Source of the DNA: Ectothiorhodospiraceae bacterium
GTDB lineage: Bacteria > Pseudomonadota > Gammaproteobacteria > HK1
Assembly: GCA_024234875.1 (NCBI GenBank)
Contig: JACKNM010000008.1
Location: 1-64,000, forward strand
DNA: 64,000 nucleotides
Direction of reading: 5' to 3'
Positions 1 through 8,297 of the stretch are shown one piece after another (positions within the stretch are counted from its first letter, which is position 1; each line of letters starts with the position of its first letter). Under the pieces are notes generated by a model that had not been told where the DNA came from, made no database searches, and saw nothing but the letters and a program-made list of their open reading frames with translations. The translations under genes were made by a program, and so were the position numbers.

Positions 1-2
1 TG

Positions 3-728
3 CTGATGCGGGCGAATCGGCACGAGCTGGACGCGATGCGGGCAATCGCCCGCCATTACGGGGTCGGCTTCCACTTCGACACCGCCCTCTTCCCATGCCT
101 GCCCAACGGCGACAACGGCGGGCGCGCGAATGCCGACCGCGCTCGCGACGGCCGGCGCGCGACCGTCGACGTCGCCGCGCCGACCACCGCCACGCGCGGC
201 CTCGACGGTCCCCTCGCCCAGCGACTGGATCCCGAGGAGGCGGCTCGCGCGCACCTGTCCGACCCCGAGTACGCGGCCGAGCTGGCCGCGTTCCATGCCC
301 GCACCCGCGCGCTCCCGCCGAGCGATGCGCTCTACGTCTGCGGCGCCGGCCTCACGAGCTTCCATGTCGACCCGTACGCGAATCTCCAGCCCTGCACCAT
401 CAGCACGAACCTGCGCTACAGCCTGCGCGAGGGTTCCTTCGCCGACGGCTGGAACGGACCGGTGGCCGGCCTGCGCGAGCTCCGCGCCGCGCCCGACCAC
501 GCCTGCACCACCTGCGACAAGCGCGGCCTGTGCGCCGGCTGCCCGGCGGTGTTCGCGGCCGAGACCGGCGCTGCGGACCGCCGCTCGGCGTACGTCTGCC
601 GCTCCACCCACGCCCTGCACGAGGCGCTCACCGGCGCGTCCGCGGCGGCCGACGACCCGGCCGGTCGCGCGGCGACCGCGAGCGCCACCGGCTCGGTGGA
701 GCGCATGCCCGAGGAGGCACTGTCTTGA
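3..728 (+). CDS. Radical SAM/SPASM peptide maturase, C-terminal part (5' end outside window)
   Basis: This is the C-terminal part of a radical SAM enzyme that probably modifies the small peptide encoded just downstream. The reading frame is open to the window edge, so the SAM-binding CxxxCxxC half is not visible. What is visible is a SPASM domain, which binds auxiliary iron-sulfur clusters: counting from the first visible Met, Cys112 and Cys130, then Cys167-x2-Cys170-x5-Cys176-x2-Cys179, then Cys198. The start of the fragment (RxNxHEL...GVxFxxD) is typical of the region between the TIM barrel and SPASM in PqqE-like peptide maturases. Its stop codon overlaps the TTG start of the next gene, so the two are likely translationally coupled. 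The family is clear; the exact chemistry (thioether, C-C crosslink or other) cannot be told from this part. Confidence 0.85.
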   Translation: MMRANRHELDAMRAIARHYGVGFHFDTALFPCLPNGDNGGRANADRARDGRRATVDVAAPTTATRGLDGPLAQRLDPEEAARAHLSDPEYAAELAAFHARTRALPPSDALYVCGAGLTSFHVDPYANLQPCTISTNLRYSLREGSFADGWNGPVAGLRELRAAPDHACTTCDKRGLCAGCPAVFAAETGAADRRSAYVCRSTHALHEALTGASAAADDPAGRAATASATGSVERMPEEALS

Positions 729-937
729 GCCAAGGCCCCGATGATCAGGGTTCCACGTCGGCGCGGCCGGGTGACGAGCCCGGCACGTCACGACTGCCCT
801 ATCTCGCCCCGCAGATGACACGCGTGTCCCTGGCTGGCGACGAGGTGCTCGCCAAGGGCTGCAAGCTCACCGGCGGCGGACCATCGTTCCAGGGACCCGG
901 CTGCCTGCCCGGCGGGTGCTTCGCCACCGGCTCGTGA
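725..937 (+). CDS. Candidate RiPP precursor peptide, 70 residues
   Basis: Small gene starting with TTG at 725, overlapping the stop of the radical SAM gene and preceded by a strong ribosome site GAGGAGG at 711-717 with 7 bases of spacing. The product is Ser/Gly/Pro/Asp-rich at its start. It then has a leader-like segment (residues 25-44) with P-Y-x-x-P, V-x-L, and D-E-V-L, followed by G-C-K and a Gly/Pro-rich tail with three cysteines (46, 60, 65) ending in CFATGS. From memory, precursors beside radical SAM/SPASM, HPr-kinase-like and S26 peptidase genes carry a similar P..V.L..EE.VL..CK block; this is recall, not a search. Its stop overlaps the GTG start of the kinase gene. I infer a leader up to about residue 44 and a modified Cys-containing core. 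No ATG start fits as well; an internal ATG at residue 31 would lose half of the leader. Confidence 0.72.
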   Translation: MSQGPDDQGSTSARPGDEPGTSRLPYLAPQMTRVSLAGDEVLAKGCKLTGGGPSFQGPGCLPGGCFATGS

Positions 938-1869
938 TCCCACGCCCGCGCCCGGCCGCGCCATCGATCGGAACCGTCACGCTGCAGGTGGCGAACCTCG
1001 CGCTCGAGCTGCGCTGCGCCGCCGGGCCGGCGCCGGTCCTGCCCCGCGTACCCTACGGTCCATTCCTCGTCCCGTCCGGGGCCCCGGGTCCCGCGGACGC
1101 CGTGGTGGAGGTCCTCGACGCCGAGCCAGTGCCGCCCGCGGGCGAGTCGCTCTACGACACCGGCGACAGCTGGTCGGTCTGGCGCGAGACCGACGGTCTC
1201 TGCTTCGCGCTCCGCGCCGGGCCGGATGGACCCTTGCTGTGGACGCTGCGCGGGGCCGCCCCGTTCGCCCGCCTGCGCCTCGACCTCGCCCCGCGCGTGC
1301 GCGCGGGCACCGCTCACGGCGCGGGGCGCGGCATGCTCGCCTACCCGCTCGACCAGGTGCTCGTCCTGCATCTCCTGGCCGCCCGCGACGGGTTGCTCGT
1401 GCACGCGGCCGGGGTGCGGGTCGGCGACGTCGGGCTCGCCCTCGCCGGGCCGTCCGGTGCCGGCAAGACGACGCTCGCACGCACCGTCGGCGCGGCCGGT
1501 GGCGTCGAATGGCTGAGCGACGACCGCATCGCGATGCGCCATCAGGGTCCCGAGATCACCGTCAGCGGCACGCCGTGGCCGGGCGAGGCAGGCATCGCGA
1601 GCGCCACCAGCGCGCCGCTCGCCGCCATCGGGATCCTCCGTCAGGGACCGACTTGCCGCCTCACCCGACTTGCCCCGGCCGAGGGCCTGCGCCGACTGCT
1701 GCCGACGCTCTCGGTGCCGTGGTACCTGCGCGACCTCGCCGACCGCGCGCTCGCCACCGTGGATACGATTCTCGCCCGCACGCCGGTGTTCGAGGTGATG
1801 CTCGACCGCGACCCCCGAGCGGTGCGCGACTCGGTCCTGCGAGCCCTGCCCGCGGCGGTGGGGCGGTGA
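934..1869 (+). CDS. HPr kinase-like (HprK-related) protein of the RiPP cluster
   Basis: About 311 residues, related to the C-terminal catalytic domain of HPr serine kinase. It has a P-loop GPSGAGKTT near residue 178, a WLSDDRI segment equivalent to the DDRV motif of HprK, and a GTPWPGE motif that I recall from HprK-like proteins in peptide clusters. The N-terminal ~150 residues have no recognisable domain. Such kinases occur in several lasso and radical-SAM peptide clusters, where they are thought to phosphorylate the precursor; here that is inference. I chose GTG at 934 because it overlaps the precursor stop (GTGA), giving coupled translation; an in-frame GTG at 916 is possible. There is no sign of a PTS system nearby, so a role in carbon catabolite control is unlikely. 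Confidence 0.75.
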   Translation: MIPRPRPAAPSIGTVTLQVANLALELRCAAGPAPVLPRVPYGPFLVPSGAPGPADAVVEVLDAEPVPPAGESLYDTGDSWSVWRETDGLCFALRAGPDGPLLWTLRGAAPFARLRLDLAPRVRAGTAHGAGRGMLAYPLDQVLVLHLLAARDGLLVHAAGVRVGDVGLALAGPSGAGKTTLARTVGAAGGVEWLSDDRIAMRHQGPEITVSGTPWPGEAGIASATSAPLAAIGILRQGPTCRLTRLAPAEGLRRLLPTLSVPWYLRDLADRALATVDTILARTPVFEVMLDRDPRAVRDSVLRALPAAVGR

Positions 1870-2351
1870 GCGCGCCGCCCGCCGCGTCGCCGCCCGGTGC
1901 CCTTCGCGCCGGGGCGCTGCGCGCCTGCATGGTCGACGGCCGGTCGGTGGAGATCACCGCCGCCGGGCTCAGCATGCGCCCGACGCTGGCACCCGGCGAT
2001 CGGCTCTTGATCAGCCCGCTGCCCCCGCGCGGACCGGCACTCGGCGACGTGGTGGCGATCGTCAGCGGGGACGCGGACGCCGCGCGCATCGTCGTGCACC
2101 GGGTGCTGTGGTGCCGCGGCGCGGTGATTCGGACCGCCGGCGACGACGCGAGCGCGCTCGATCATCCGCATCCGCGACGCACGGTGGTGGGTCGCGTCGA
2201 CGCATGCTGGGGGCCCGACGGTGTGCGGCGGTCGCTGCGCTCGCCCGGCGCGCGGCTGGTCGGGATGGCGCGCGGGATGCGGTCGGTGGCGCGCATCGTC
2301 CGCGTCGGGCTCCGCGCCTGGCGTCGACCTGCGCCGTCGGCAGAGCCCTGA
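1866..2351 (+). CDS. S24/S26-family signal-peptidase-like protease of the RiPP cluster
   Basis: 161 residues, starting with GTG that overlaps the stop of the kinase gene. It has the box GLSMRPTLxxGD with the nucleophile Ser36, then a second box IVVHR with His78 where bacterial type I signal peptidases have Lys, and a later GDD segment. Ser/His arrangement is that of SipW-like and archaeal/eukaryotic signal peptidases. The N-terminus has no clear membrane anchor; a short hydrophobic stretch lies near the C-terminus (residues 138-152). In this setting it most likely removes the leader from the modified peptide, but that role is inferred from position. It is the last gene of the + strand cluster and ends only 18 bases before the convergent gspD stop. 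Confidence 0.75.
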   Translation: MSAPPAASPPGALRAGALRACMVDGRSVEITAAGLSMRPTLAPGDRLLISPLPPRGPALGDVVAIVSGDADAARIVVHRVLWCRGAVIRTAGDDASALDHPHPRRTVVGRVDACWGPDGVRRSLRSPGARLVGMARGMRSVARIVRVGLRAWRRPAPSAEP

Positions 2352-2369
2352 GCCGGCGCGGTACCCGCG

Positions 2370-4667
2370 TCAGCGCGTGGCCGAGCCGCTGTCCGCGGCT
2401 CCAGGGAGCGCGAACGGCAGACGACCGCGCCAGATCGAGGGGCGGGTCTCGTCGGAGAACGGCTGCAGGCTCTCCATCTTGCGCCGGAACTCGTCGGTGA
2501 TCTGGCGCGCGTCGCTCGAGCCGCGCGAGGCACGCGGCGTGATCAACACCACCAGCTCGGTGCGGCGCGCGGTGTCGCGCTTCTGGCCGAACAGCAGACC
2601 GACCACCGGCAGGGTGTGCAGACCGGGGATCCCGGACCCGGACTGGCTGCGGTTCTCTCGGATCAGACCGCCGAGCACCACCGTCTCGCCGCTCTGCACC
2701 GCCACCGTGCTGTTGATCGTGCGCTTCTGGATGGTGGGCGTGAGGGTGCCGCCGGTTCCGGAGTCGTCGACGTCGCTGACCTCCTGCTCGACCTCCATGA
2801 TGACCAGACCGCCGGCGTTGACCCGGGGGGTGACGCTCAGCAGGACGCCGGTGTCGAGCCGCTCGATGGTATTGATGATGTTGGCGTTCTGGTCCGTCGC
2901 CTGCTGCTGCTGGGTGACCACCGGGATCTGGTCACCGACCCGGATCTGCGCTTCCTGGTTGTTCAGCACCATCAGGCTCGGCGACGACACGATGTTCGCG
3001 CGCGACTCCGATGCGAGCGTGTTCAGCACCGCGCGCACCGCCCCGGCGGCGTCCTGGATGCTGTAGGAGAAGCCCGGCGCCACCGCCGCGAGACCGGCCG
3101 TCAGGACGTCGAGGCGGCCCTGCCCGGACTTGTTGCCGAGCCCGTTCTTGAAGAAGAACTCGAGACCCTGCGAGAGCTCACCGGTCAGTTGCACCTCGGC
3201 GATGGTGGCCTCGATCAGGACCTGCAACGGCACGATGTCGAGCTCGCGCAGTGCCGCCTGCACCTGGCGGTACTGCTGCGCGTTGGACTTGATCAGCAGC
3301 GCGTTGTTGACCTCGTCGGCGATGACCCGGATCGACTCCGAGCCGCTGAGCGCCACCCCCTGGTCGGCGCCACTGCTCTGGCGTGCCGGCGAGGCCGCCG
3401 CCTGCCGCTCCAGCACTGCACGCTGCGGCTCTGGTTGCGCCGCGCGGTCGGCGCGGGTGTTGGCCGGCTCGGCCTCGCGCGGGGTCGACTGCAGCCGGGT
3501 GGGCTCGAGGCCGGGCGCGAGCTCCGGCGGCGGCAGTGTCCCGCGGCGGCCATCCTGCTCCTCGAAGACCTTGGTCAGCACGTCGGCCAGATCCGCCGCC
3601 TTGCCGTTCTGGACGTGGTAGACGTAGAGCCGCTGCCCCACCGCGCCGCTGTCGCGGTCGAGACGCTGCACCCAGTCACGCACCGTCGCCAGCAGCTCCG
3701 GGCGGGCCGAGATCACGAGCAGGGCGTCGAGACGCTCGATCGGGACCAGCCGCACCATGCCGACCAGAGGCCCCTGCTGCCCCTCCAGCCCCAACACCTG
3801 CTCGAGATCCTTCGCCAGCGTCTCGGCATCGACGAAATCGGGGGTGAACAGGGCCACCGAGCGTCCCGCGAGCCAGTCGACGTCGAAGATGTCGATGGTC
3901 TCGAGCAACCCCTCGAGCTCCTGGCCGGTGCCGGCGAGCACCAGCAGATTGCGCTCGGGGTCGACCCGCACCAGGTTCCCGGGGCTCGCGAACGGCTCGA
4001 GAATGCGCTGCATCTCCGCCGCCGCGACATGTCGCAGCGGCACGATGCGCACCCGGTACCCCTCGGGCAGGGGCCGGCTGCCGCCGCCGAGCTGCGGGTA
4101 GGCGAGCCCCGGCACCGCCAGCTCGCGCGGCACCACGTGGTAGGTGTCGTCGCGCAGCACCAGGGCCGCGCCGTTCATCCGCAGCAACATCTCGAGGGTC
4201 GGGATCAGGGCGTCCCGCGCGAGTGGGCGTGTGCTCTGCAACGTCACGCTGCCCGCCACACCGGGGTCGATCACGTAGTTCAGCCCGAGCAGGTCGCCGA
4301 GGACGACCTTCACCACCTCCAGGAGATTGGTGTTCTCGAAGTTGAGCTTGAACTCGCCACCGACGTCGGTGGCCGCGGCGGTCGACGCCGCGGTCGGTGC
4401 GTCCGCTCCCGGGCGCAGGAAACGTCCGCTGCCGGCCTGATAGAAATCGGCCTGGGAACGGATGTCGGTGAGCGGCGCTTCCGATGCCCCCGGAGCCGGT
4501 GCCGGCAGACCGGTCCCGGTGGCGGGCGTCTCGCCGAGCCGCTCGAGGGTCCCGCCGGCGTTCAGGACCGAGCCGACAGAGCTGCTCGGCAGGGTCTCGC
4601 AGCCGGCGAGCCCGATCGTGGCCGCGACCAGCACGAGCCGCGCGCGGCGCATCGTCGTCTCTCGCAT
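2370..4667 (-). CDS. gspD: Type II secretion outer-membrane secretin GspD
   Basis: 765 residues. The product forms the ring-shaped outer-membrane channel of the type II secretion system. It begins with a lipoprotein signal ending in LAGC (Cys23), as in Xanthomonas XpsD. Next comes an N0 domain (near residues 90-160, EFKLNFENTNLLEVVKVVLGD region), N1-N3 modules with a Gln/Pro/Ala-rich loop, and the secretin core with IRVGDQIPVVT and a VxSGETVVLGGLI block close to the C-terminus. The start at 4667 is preceded by GGGGAAGG; the longer frame from 4688 lacks such a site. It is the last gsp gene and is separated from gspC by 156 bases that carry a plausible promoter of its own, so its dosage may be set separately. 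Confidence 0.95.
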   Translation of the reverse strand: MRETTMRRARLVLVAATIGLAGCETLPSSSVGSVLNAGGTLERLGETPATGTGLPAPAPGASEAPLTDIRSQADFYQAGSGRFLRPGADAPTAASTAAATDVGGEFKLNFENTNLLEVVKVVLGDLLGLNYVIDPGVAGSVTLQSTRPLARDALIPTLEMLLRMNGAALVLRDDTYHVVPRELAVPGLAYPQLGGGSRPLPEGYRVRIVPLRHVAAAEMQRILEPFASPGNLVRVDPERNLLVLAGTGQELEGLLETIDIFDVDWLAGRSVALFTPDFVDAETLAKDLEQVLGLEGQQGPLVGMVRLVPIERLDALLVISARPELLATVRDWVQRLDRDSGAVGQRLYVYHVQNGKAADLADVLTKVFEEQDGRRGTLPPPELAPGLEPTRLQSTPREAEPANTRADRAAQPEPQRAVLERQAAASPARQSSGADQGVALSGSESIRVIADEVNNALLIKSNAQQYRQVQAALRELDIVPLQVLIEATIAEVQLTGELSQGLEFFFKNGLGNKSGQGRLDVLTAGLAAVAPGFSYSIQDAAGAVRAVLNTLASESRANIVSSPSLMVLNNQEAQIRVGDQIPVVTQQQQATDQNANIINTIERLDTGVLLSVTPRVNAGGLVIMEVEQEVSDVDDSGTGGTLTPTIQKRTINSTVAVQSGETVVLGGLIRENRSQSGSGIPGLHTLPVVGLLFGQKRDTARRTELVVLITPRASRGSSDARQITDEFRRKMESLQPFSDETRPSIWRGRLPFALPGAADSGSATR

Positions 4668-4766
4668 TCGCCTTCCCCAGACCCTCACGTCGCGCCGTCA
4701 CCGGTCGGCGGCCCGCCAGGGAGCGCTTGCCGAGAAACGCCCGCGGGATCCACAAAAAACGCTTCA

Positions 4767-4795
4767 AGTATCGTTCGTTACCGACTGATATTCAA
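4767..4795 (-). promoter_or_regulatory. Predicted sigma-70 type promoter for gspD
   Basis: Reading the minus strand, TTGAAT (4795-4790) and GATACT (4772-4767) are separated by 17 bases, in an AT-richer patch that stands out from the surrounding GC-rich DNA. It lies about 100 bases upstream of the gspD start and inside the only long gap of the gsp operon. This is a pattern match only. Confidence 0.35.
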
Positions 4796-4823
4796 TCTTG
4801 TTCTCCCCCGAGCCGGCACCCGC

Positions 4824-5597
4824 TCACTGCTGCTCGGACGGTCGCACGCTGGGGCGGACGACGGAGCGCCCGGTGCTCGATCCGGGATCGAGTCGGCGGT
4901 TTCGTCGCACCGGCTGCCTGACCTCGGGTTGGGCCCCCGCGACCCCGGGCTGGGGTTGCCCGGTCACCAGACCCTTCAAGATCTCGGCTGCCGACTGCTC
5001 CAGTGACTGCCCCGGGTTGGGGTTGATGCCGGGGCTCGGGCGACGCGGCGCGCGGCGGGGGGTGCTGCGCGCGGCGGCCGCGGCCGCCGGGCTCGGCGGG
5101 GCGTCGAACGAGCGCAGCATGACCTCCTGGCGGGTACCACCGCTGCTGACCACGATGCGGTCGTCGCGAATCGACTCGACCAGCCAGCCCTGGTGGCGCT
5201 CACCGGCGTGCAGCCGCACCAGTCCACCTTCGGCCTCGCCACGAACGTATGCGGTCGGTTGGCCGTCGGAGACCACGATGGCGGCGAGGCTGAGCGGCGC
5301 GGGTGCCGCCGCCGGCTCCACCGGCTGCTCGAGCACCACGGCCGGCGCCTCGGCCGGCGCCTGCGGCGGGCGTCGACTGGATGCGAACAACGGGCGCGAG
5401 GTGGTCTCGGACAGGGCGTCGAGGGGGGGCAGCTCGCGCAGCTCACCGAGCGCGGCGCGCGCCGTGCCCGCGAGCTCGCGCGGGGCCTCGGTCGTCGTCG
5501 GCGGCGGCACGCGCCCGGGCTGGAAGCGCAGCACCGCCCCGAGTGCCGCCCCGAGTCCCACCGCCATCATGGCCAGAAGCACGATCAGGCCCCTCAT
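4824..5597 (-). CDS. gspC: Type II secretion inner-membrane protein GspC (XpsN-type)
   Basis: 257 residues. GspC links the inner-membrane platform to the secretin. It has one N-terminal membrane helix (residues 3-25), a Pro/Ala-rich linker, then a homology-region domain (roughly residues 95-170: LSLAAIVVSDGQPTAYV...VSSGGTRQEVMLRSF). The rest is a Pro/Arg-rich tail; no PDZ domain is visible, unlike in the long GspC of enterobacteria. The ATG at 5597 overlaps the stop of the upstream gspM. Position between gspM and gspD matches xpsN in the xps cluster. Confidence 0.8.
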   Translation of the reverse strand: MRGLIVLLAMMAVGLGAALGAVLRFQPGRVPPPTTTEAPRELAGTARAALGELRELPPLDALSETTSRPLFASSRRPPQAPAEAPAVVLEQPVEPAAAPAPLSLAAIVVSDGQPTAYVRGEAEGGLVRLHAGERHQGWLVESIRDDRIVVSSGGTRQEVMLRSFDAPPSPAAAAAARSTPRRAPRRPSPGINPNPGQSLEQSAAEILKGLVTGQPQPGVAGAQPEVRQPVRRNRRLDPGSSTGRSVVRPSVRPSEQQ

Positions 5598-6190
5598 CCC
5601 TGACGCGCCTCGGGTGTGGCGGTCATGAACCCGGACAGGCGGAAACGGACATCGAGCTCGACGTCGTCGCTCGGGTTGCCCTGGCGCGAGGCCGCGCGCT
5701 GGCGGCGACTGATCACCATCAGCTCGTCGACCACGAGCACCGGAACGCGGGTCTCCAGCGCGTGCAGGACCTGCTGGAGGCCCACGGTGTCGGCGGTGAG
5801 GCGCACATTCACGCTGACCCGCCGGAAGTCCCCCGCATCCTCGGCCGCCAGCACCTGGGTGCTGGTGAGCCGTCCTCCACTGCGCTCGACCACCGCCTTC
5901 ACGTCGCGCTGGAGCTCGGCCGCCGCGAGCGACGGACTCTGCGCGGTCAGGGTGAAGCGGCCGATGTCCGAGCGCGCCTCCAGTCCTCGCAACTCCGCCT
6001 CCAGCGCACCCGAGCGCCGTCCCAGCGCGTCGAGCCGCAGCACCAACGCCTGCTTGTCGGCAATCGCCTCGCGTTGCTCGAGGTAGGTTCGCGCCAGCGG
6101 AACCACCGCCAGCACCACCACCAGCGCGACCAGCACGAGCAGCAGTCCGAGCGCCGCCAGTCGCCCCGCCAACGCTCGCCCGCCACTCAC
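5594..6190 (-). CDS. gspM: Type II secretion protein GspM-like
   Basis: 198 residues. One N-terminal membrane helix (about residues 8-33), a coiled region (AEL, LEQREAIADKQALVLRL), then a small periplasmic alpha/beta domain with LxSTQVLAAEDAGDFRRVSVNVRLT...VLHALE. This is the layout of the GspM subtype that resembles PilO. It partners GspL in the inner-membrane platform. GTG at 6190 is taken as the start because it overlaps the gspL stop as GTGA and precedes the membrane helix; the frame runs further upstream but only as out-of-frame gspL sequence. Confidence 0.8.
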   Translation of the reverse strand: MSGGRALAGRLAALGLLLVLVALVVVLAVVPLARTYLEQREAIADKQALVLRLDALGRRSGALEAELRGLEARSDIGRFTLTAQSPSLAAAELQRDVKAVVERSGGRLTSTQVLAAEDAGDFRRVSVNVRLTADTVGLQQVLHALETRVPVLVVDELMVISRRQRAASRQGNPSDDVELDVRFRLSGFMTATPEARQG

Positions 6191-7299
6191 CGCGACGCGC
6201 TCCGCGGTGGCTCGTCGCCGGCCGCGCCCTCGGCGCTCGCGATGGCCTCGACCTGGGCGGAGAGCTGGAAACGCTCGCGACCGCCGGCACCCTCGCGCAC
6301 CACCGGCGAGTCGAAGCGGGCGTCGGACAGCAGCGGCGATGCCTCGAGCGCGCCGACCAGCGCCGAGGCCTGCCCGGAGCTGCCCTGCAGCAACACCTTG
6401 CCGCCCTTGAGCTCGAGTCGATACAGCCACGTCTCGTCGGGGAGCAGGCGGGTCAACTCGTCGATGACCTCGACCGCGCTCGGCCGGGCGGACTTCAACG
6501 CGTGGAGCGCCTCGATCTCGCTCCGTAGTGCCGCGATCCGCTCCTCGAGCAGACTGCTGGCCGCGGCGCGCGCGCGCGCCGCCTCGAGGCGGGCGTCAAT
6601 GGCCGCGAGCTGCCCCCGCTGCTGAGCGAGCGGCACCGCCAACACCCCGGCGAGCAGCCCCAGGTTCACCAGTGCCAGGATCCCGACCAGCCAGGTCCCT
6701 CCGCGCTCGCGATAACGGGCCGAGCGCAGCAGCAGGCGCACCTCGCCGCCGTCGCCGGGCTCGACCCCGGCGCCGGTCACCGCCCGCAGGTCCCAGCCCG
6801 GGAACGCGGCCAGTGCGGGCGCCACCAGACGCCGAGGCACCACGCTCAGTCGCACCCGCACGCGCTTGCCCCCGTCCCGGCGGCCGAGCACGCGATAGTC
6901 GTAGAGCACGTCGGCCGCCCGGAACGGGGTCAGGCGCTCCATCTCGAATGCCAGCACCTCGCCGAGATTCTCCTGGGCTGCCCCCGGAAGGTCGACCTCC
7001 TTGCTGAGCGCCAGCTCGCTCGCCACCGCCAGCTCGCAGGGCGTGTCGCGCGGCGACAGGCGACCGAGGTCGACCACCGGCGCGACACCGGAGGGATCGG
7101 GGGGGGCTGCGGGACCGGGCAGCCGGCCGAGCTCGCGCACGCGCGAGCCATCGACCCGGGACACCACCACCGCGTGCTCGTCGACGGTCACCCGCACCCG
7201 CCGCCCGGAGCCGAGACCCGCGTCGCGATGCCCGCCACCCGGCAACATCGCACGGAGCTCGGACAGCCACCAGGCGAGGAAACGACGGATCGGGGACAT
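6187..7299 (-). CDS. gspL: Type II secretion protein GspL (PilN-like)
   Basis: 370 residues. A cytoplasmic domain of about 195 residues, a single membrane helix (WLVGILALVNLGLLAGVLAV, near residues 195-215), a coiled coil (LDARLEAARARAAASSLLEERIAALRSE region) and a periplasmic ferredoxin-like domain with LLPDETWLYRLELKGGKVLLQG, typical of the PilN/GspL group. GspL couples the ATPase GspE to the platform. The gene starts 2 bases after gspK stops and its own stop overlaps gspM. Confidence 0.87.
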   Translation of the reverse strand: MSPIRRFLAWWLSELRAMLPGGGHRDAGLGSGRRVRVTVDEHAVVVSRVDGSRVRELGRLPGPAAPPDPSGVAPVVDLGRLSPRDTPCELAVASELALSKEVDLPGAAQENLGEVLAFEMERLTPFRAADVLYDYRVLGRRDGGKRVRVRLSVVPRRLVAPALAAFPGWDLRAVTGAGVEPGDGGEVRLLLRSARYRERGGTWLVGILALVNLGLLAGVLAVPLAQQRGQLAAIDARLEAARARAAASSLLEERIAALRSEIEALHALKSARPSAVEVIDELTRLLPDETWLYRLELKGGKVLLQGSSGQASALVGALEASPLLSDARFDSPVVREGAGGRERFQLSAQVEAIASAEGAAGDEPPRSASR

Positions 7300-7301
7300 G
7301 G

Positions 7302-8297
7302 TCAGTGCTGACTCGGTGTCTCGGCGGGGTTTGTGGTGTCGTCGGGGGCCGCGGTGTCCTCGCCCCCGGGCGAGCGGTCATCGAGCCAGGCGAGCACCGA
7401 GAAGGGTCGTCGTGGACTTCCCGAGAGCCGAACCACGGCCTCCTTGCGAGCGATCGCGCCGTCGTCGGTTCGACCTTCGGACCGCAAAGTGTAGACGCGG
7501 CTGCGTGAGCGCGACAAATGACGCTGGGCCGGTCGCAACAGCTCGAGCGGCAGGCGGGGCGACGCGGCTCCACCGCCGGTGGCCGCCTGCTCGGTCGCGG
7601 CCTGCGCGCGCGCCTCGAGGAAGGCATCGACGGACGCGACGTCGACCCCCGGCAGCGCCAGCAACACCTCGCGCGGAGCCGACTGCGGATCGATCCGCGC
7701 CGACCAGGTGTGAACCGTCACCAGCGGCGCGAGACGGTCGAACAGCGCATCGGTCATGCCCATCACCAGCCGGAGCTCGCCCACCGACAGAAACGCACGG
7801 TCACGCGGAACGTGGTCGAGGCCGGCGGCGGCGTACTGGTCCGCCTCGGCGCCCCCGGGGAGCGGGTCCTGGTCGTCATCGCGCCAGTCGAGGATGGCCT
7901 GGGCGACGTCCGCCGCGCGACCATCGCCCACGTCTGCGGACTCCGCCTGCAGCACCTCGATCAGCCCGCGCACCAGCTCCGGTGGCGACACGTTGATGTC
8001 CAGCTTGCCGTTCTCCGACAGCGCCGACACCTGCGCCGTCCCGCCGGGGAGCGCCACCCTGCGTGGCGCACCGAGATCGTCCCAGCGCTCGTCGGCCCGT
8101 GGCGCCAGCAGCCCGAGGATGGCGCGGGCGATTCCCGATTCGGCCAGCGACTCGGCACGGGCCCGCGAGATCGCGTTGTGGGTGAGCGCCGCCTCCTGGC
8201 GTGCCTCGAAGGCGAACGTCGCGGCGAGCACGGCGACGAGCGCCCCGACCCAGAGCACGATCAGGAGCGCGAGCCCGCGCTGGCGGTGCCGTCTCAT
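7302..8297 (-). CDS. gspK: Type II secretion minor pseudopilin GspK
   Basis: 331 residues, usual GspK length. It starts MRRHRQRG followed by a hydrophobic helix (LALLIVLWVGALVAVLAATFAFEARQ), a prepilin-type N-terminus processed after the Gly. Then come the typical GspK features: AxSENGKLDIN, a helix-hairpin-helix-like WRDDDQDPLPGGAE segment and FLSVGELRLVMGM. GspK sits at the tip of the pseudopilus. The ATG at 8297 overlaps the gspJ stop (ATGA). Confidence 0.92.
   Translation of the reverse strand: MRRHRQRGLALLIVLWVGALVAVLAATFAFEARQEAALTHNAISRARAESLAESGIARAILGLLAPRADERWDDLGAPRRVALPGGTAQVSALSENGKLDINVSPPELVRGLIEVLQAESADVGDGRAADVAQAILDWRDDDQDPLPGGAEADQYAAAGLDHVPRDRAFLSVGELRLVMGMTDALFDRLAPLVTVHTWSARIDPQSAPREVLLALPGVDVASVDAFLEARAQAATEQAATGGGAASPRLPLELLRPAQRHLSRSRSRVYTLRSEGRTDDGAIARKEAVVRLSGSPRRPFSVLAWLDDRSPGGEDTAAPDDTTNPAETPSQH

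Noticed and set aside
2616..5006. Open frame of about 800 codons on the + strand opposite gspD
   Set aside because: Composition is low-complexity (Arg/Asp/Leu/His), no domain, and gspD on the other strand has clear motifs. Long antisense frames are expected at this GC content.
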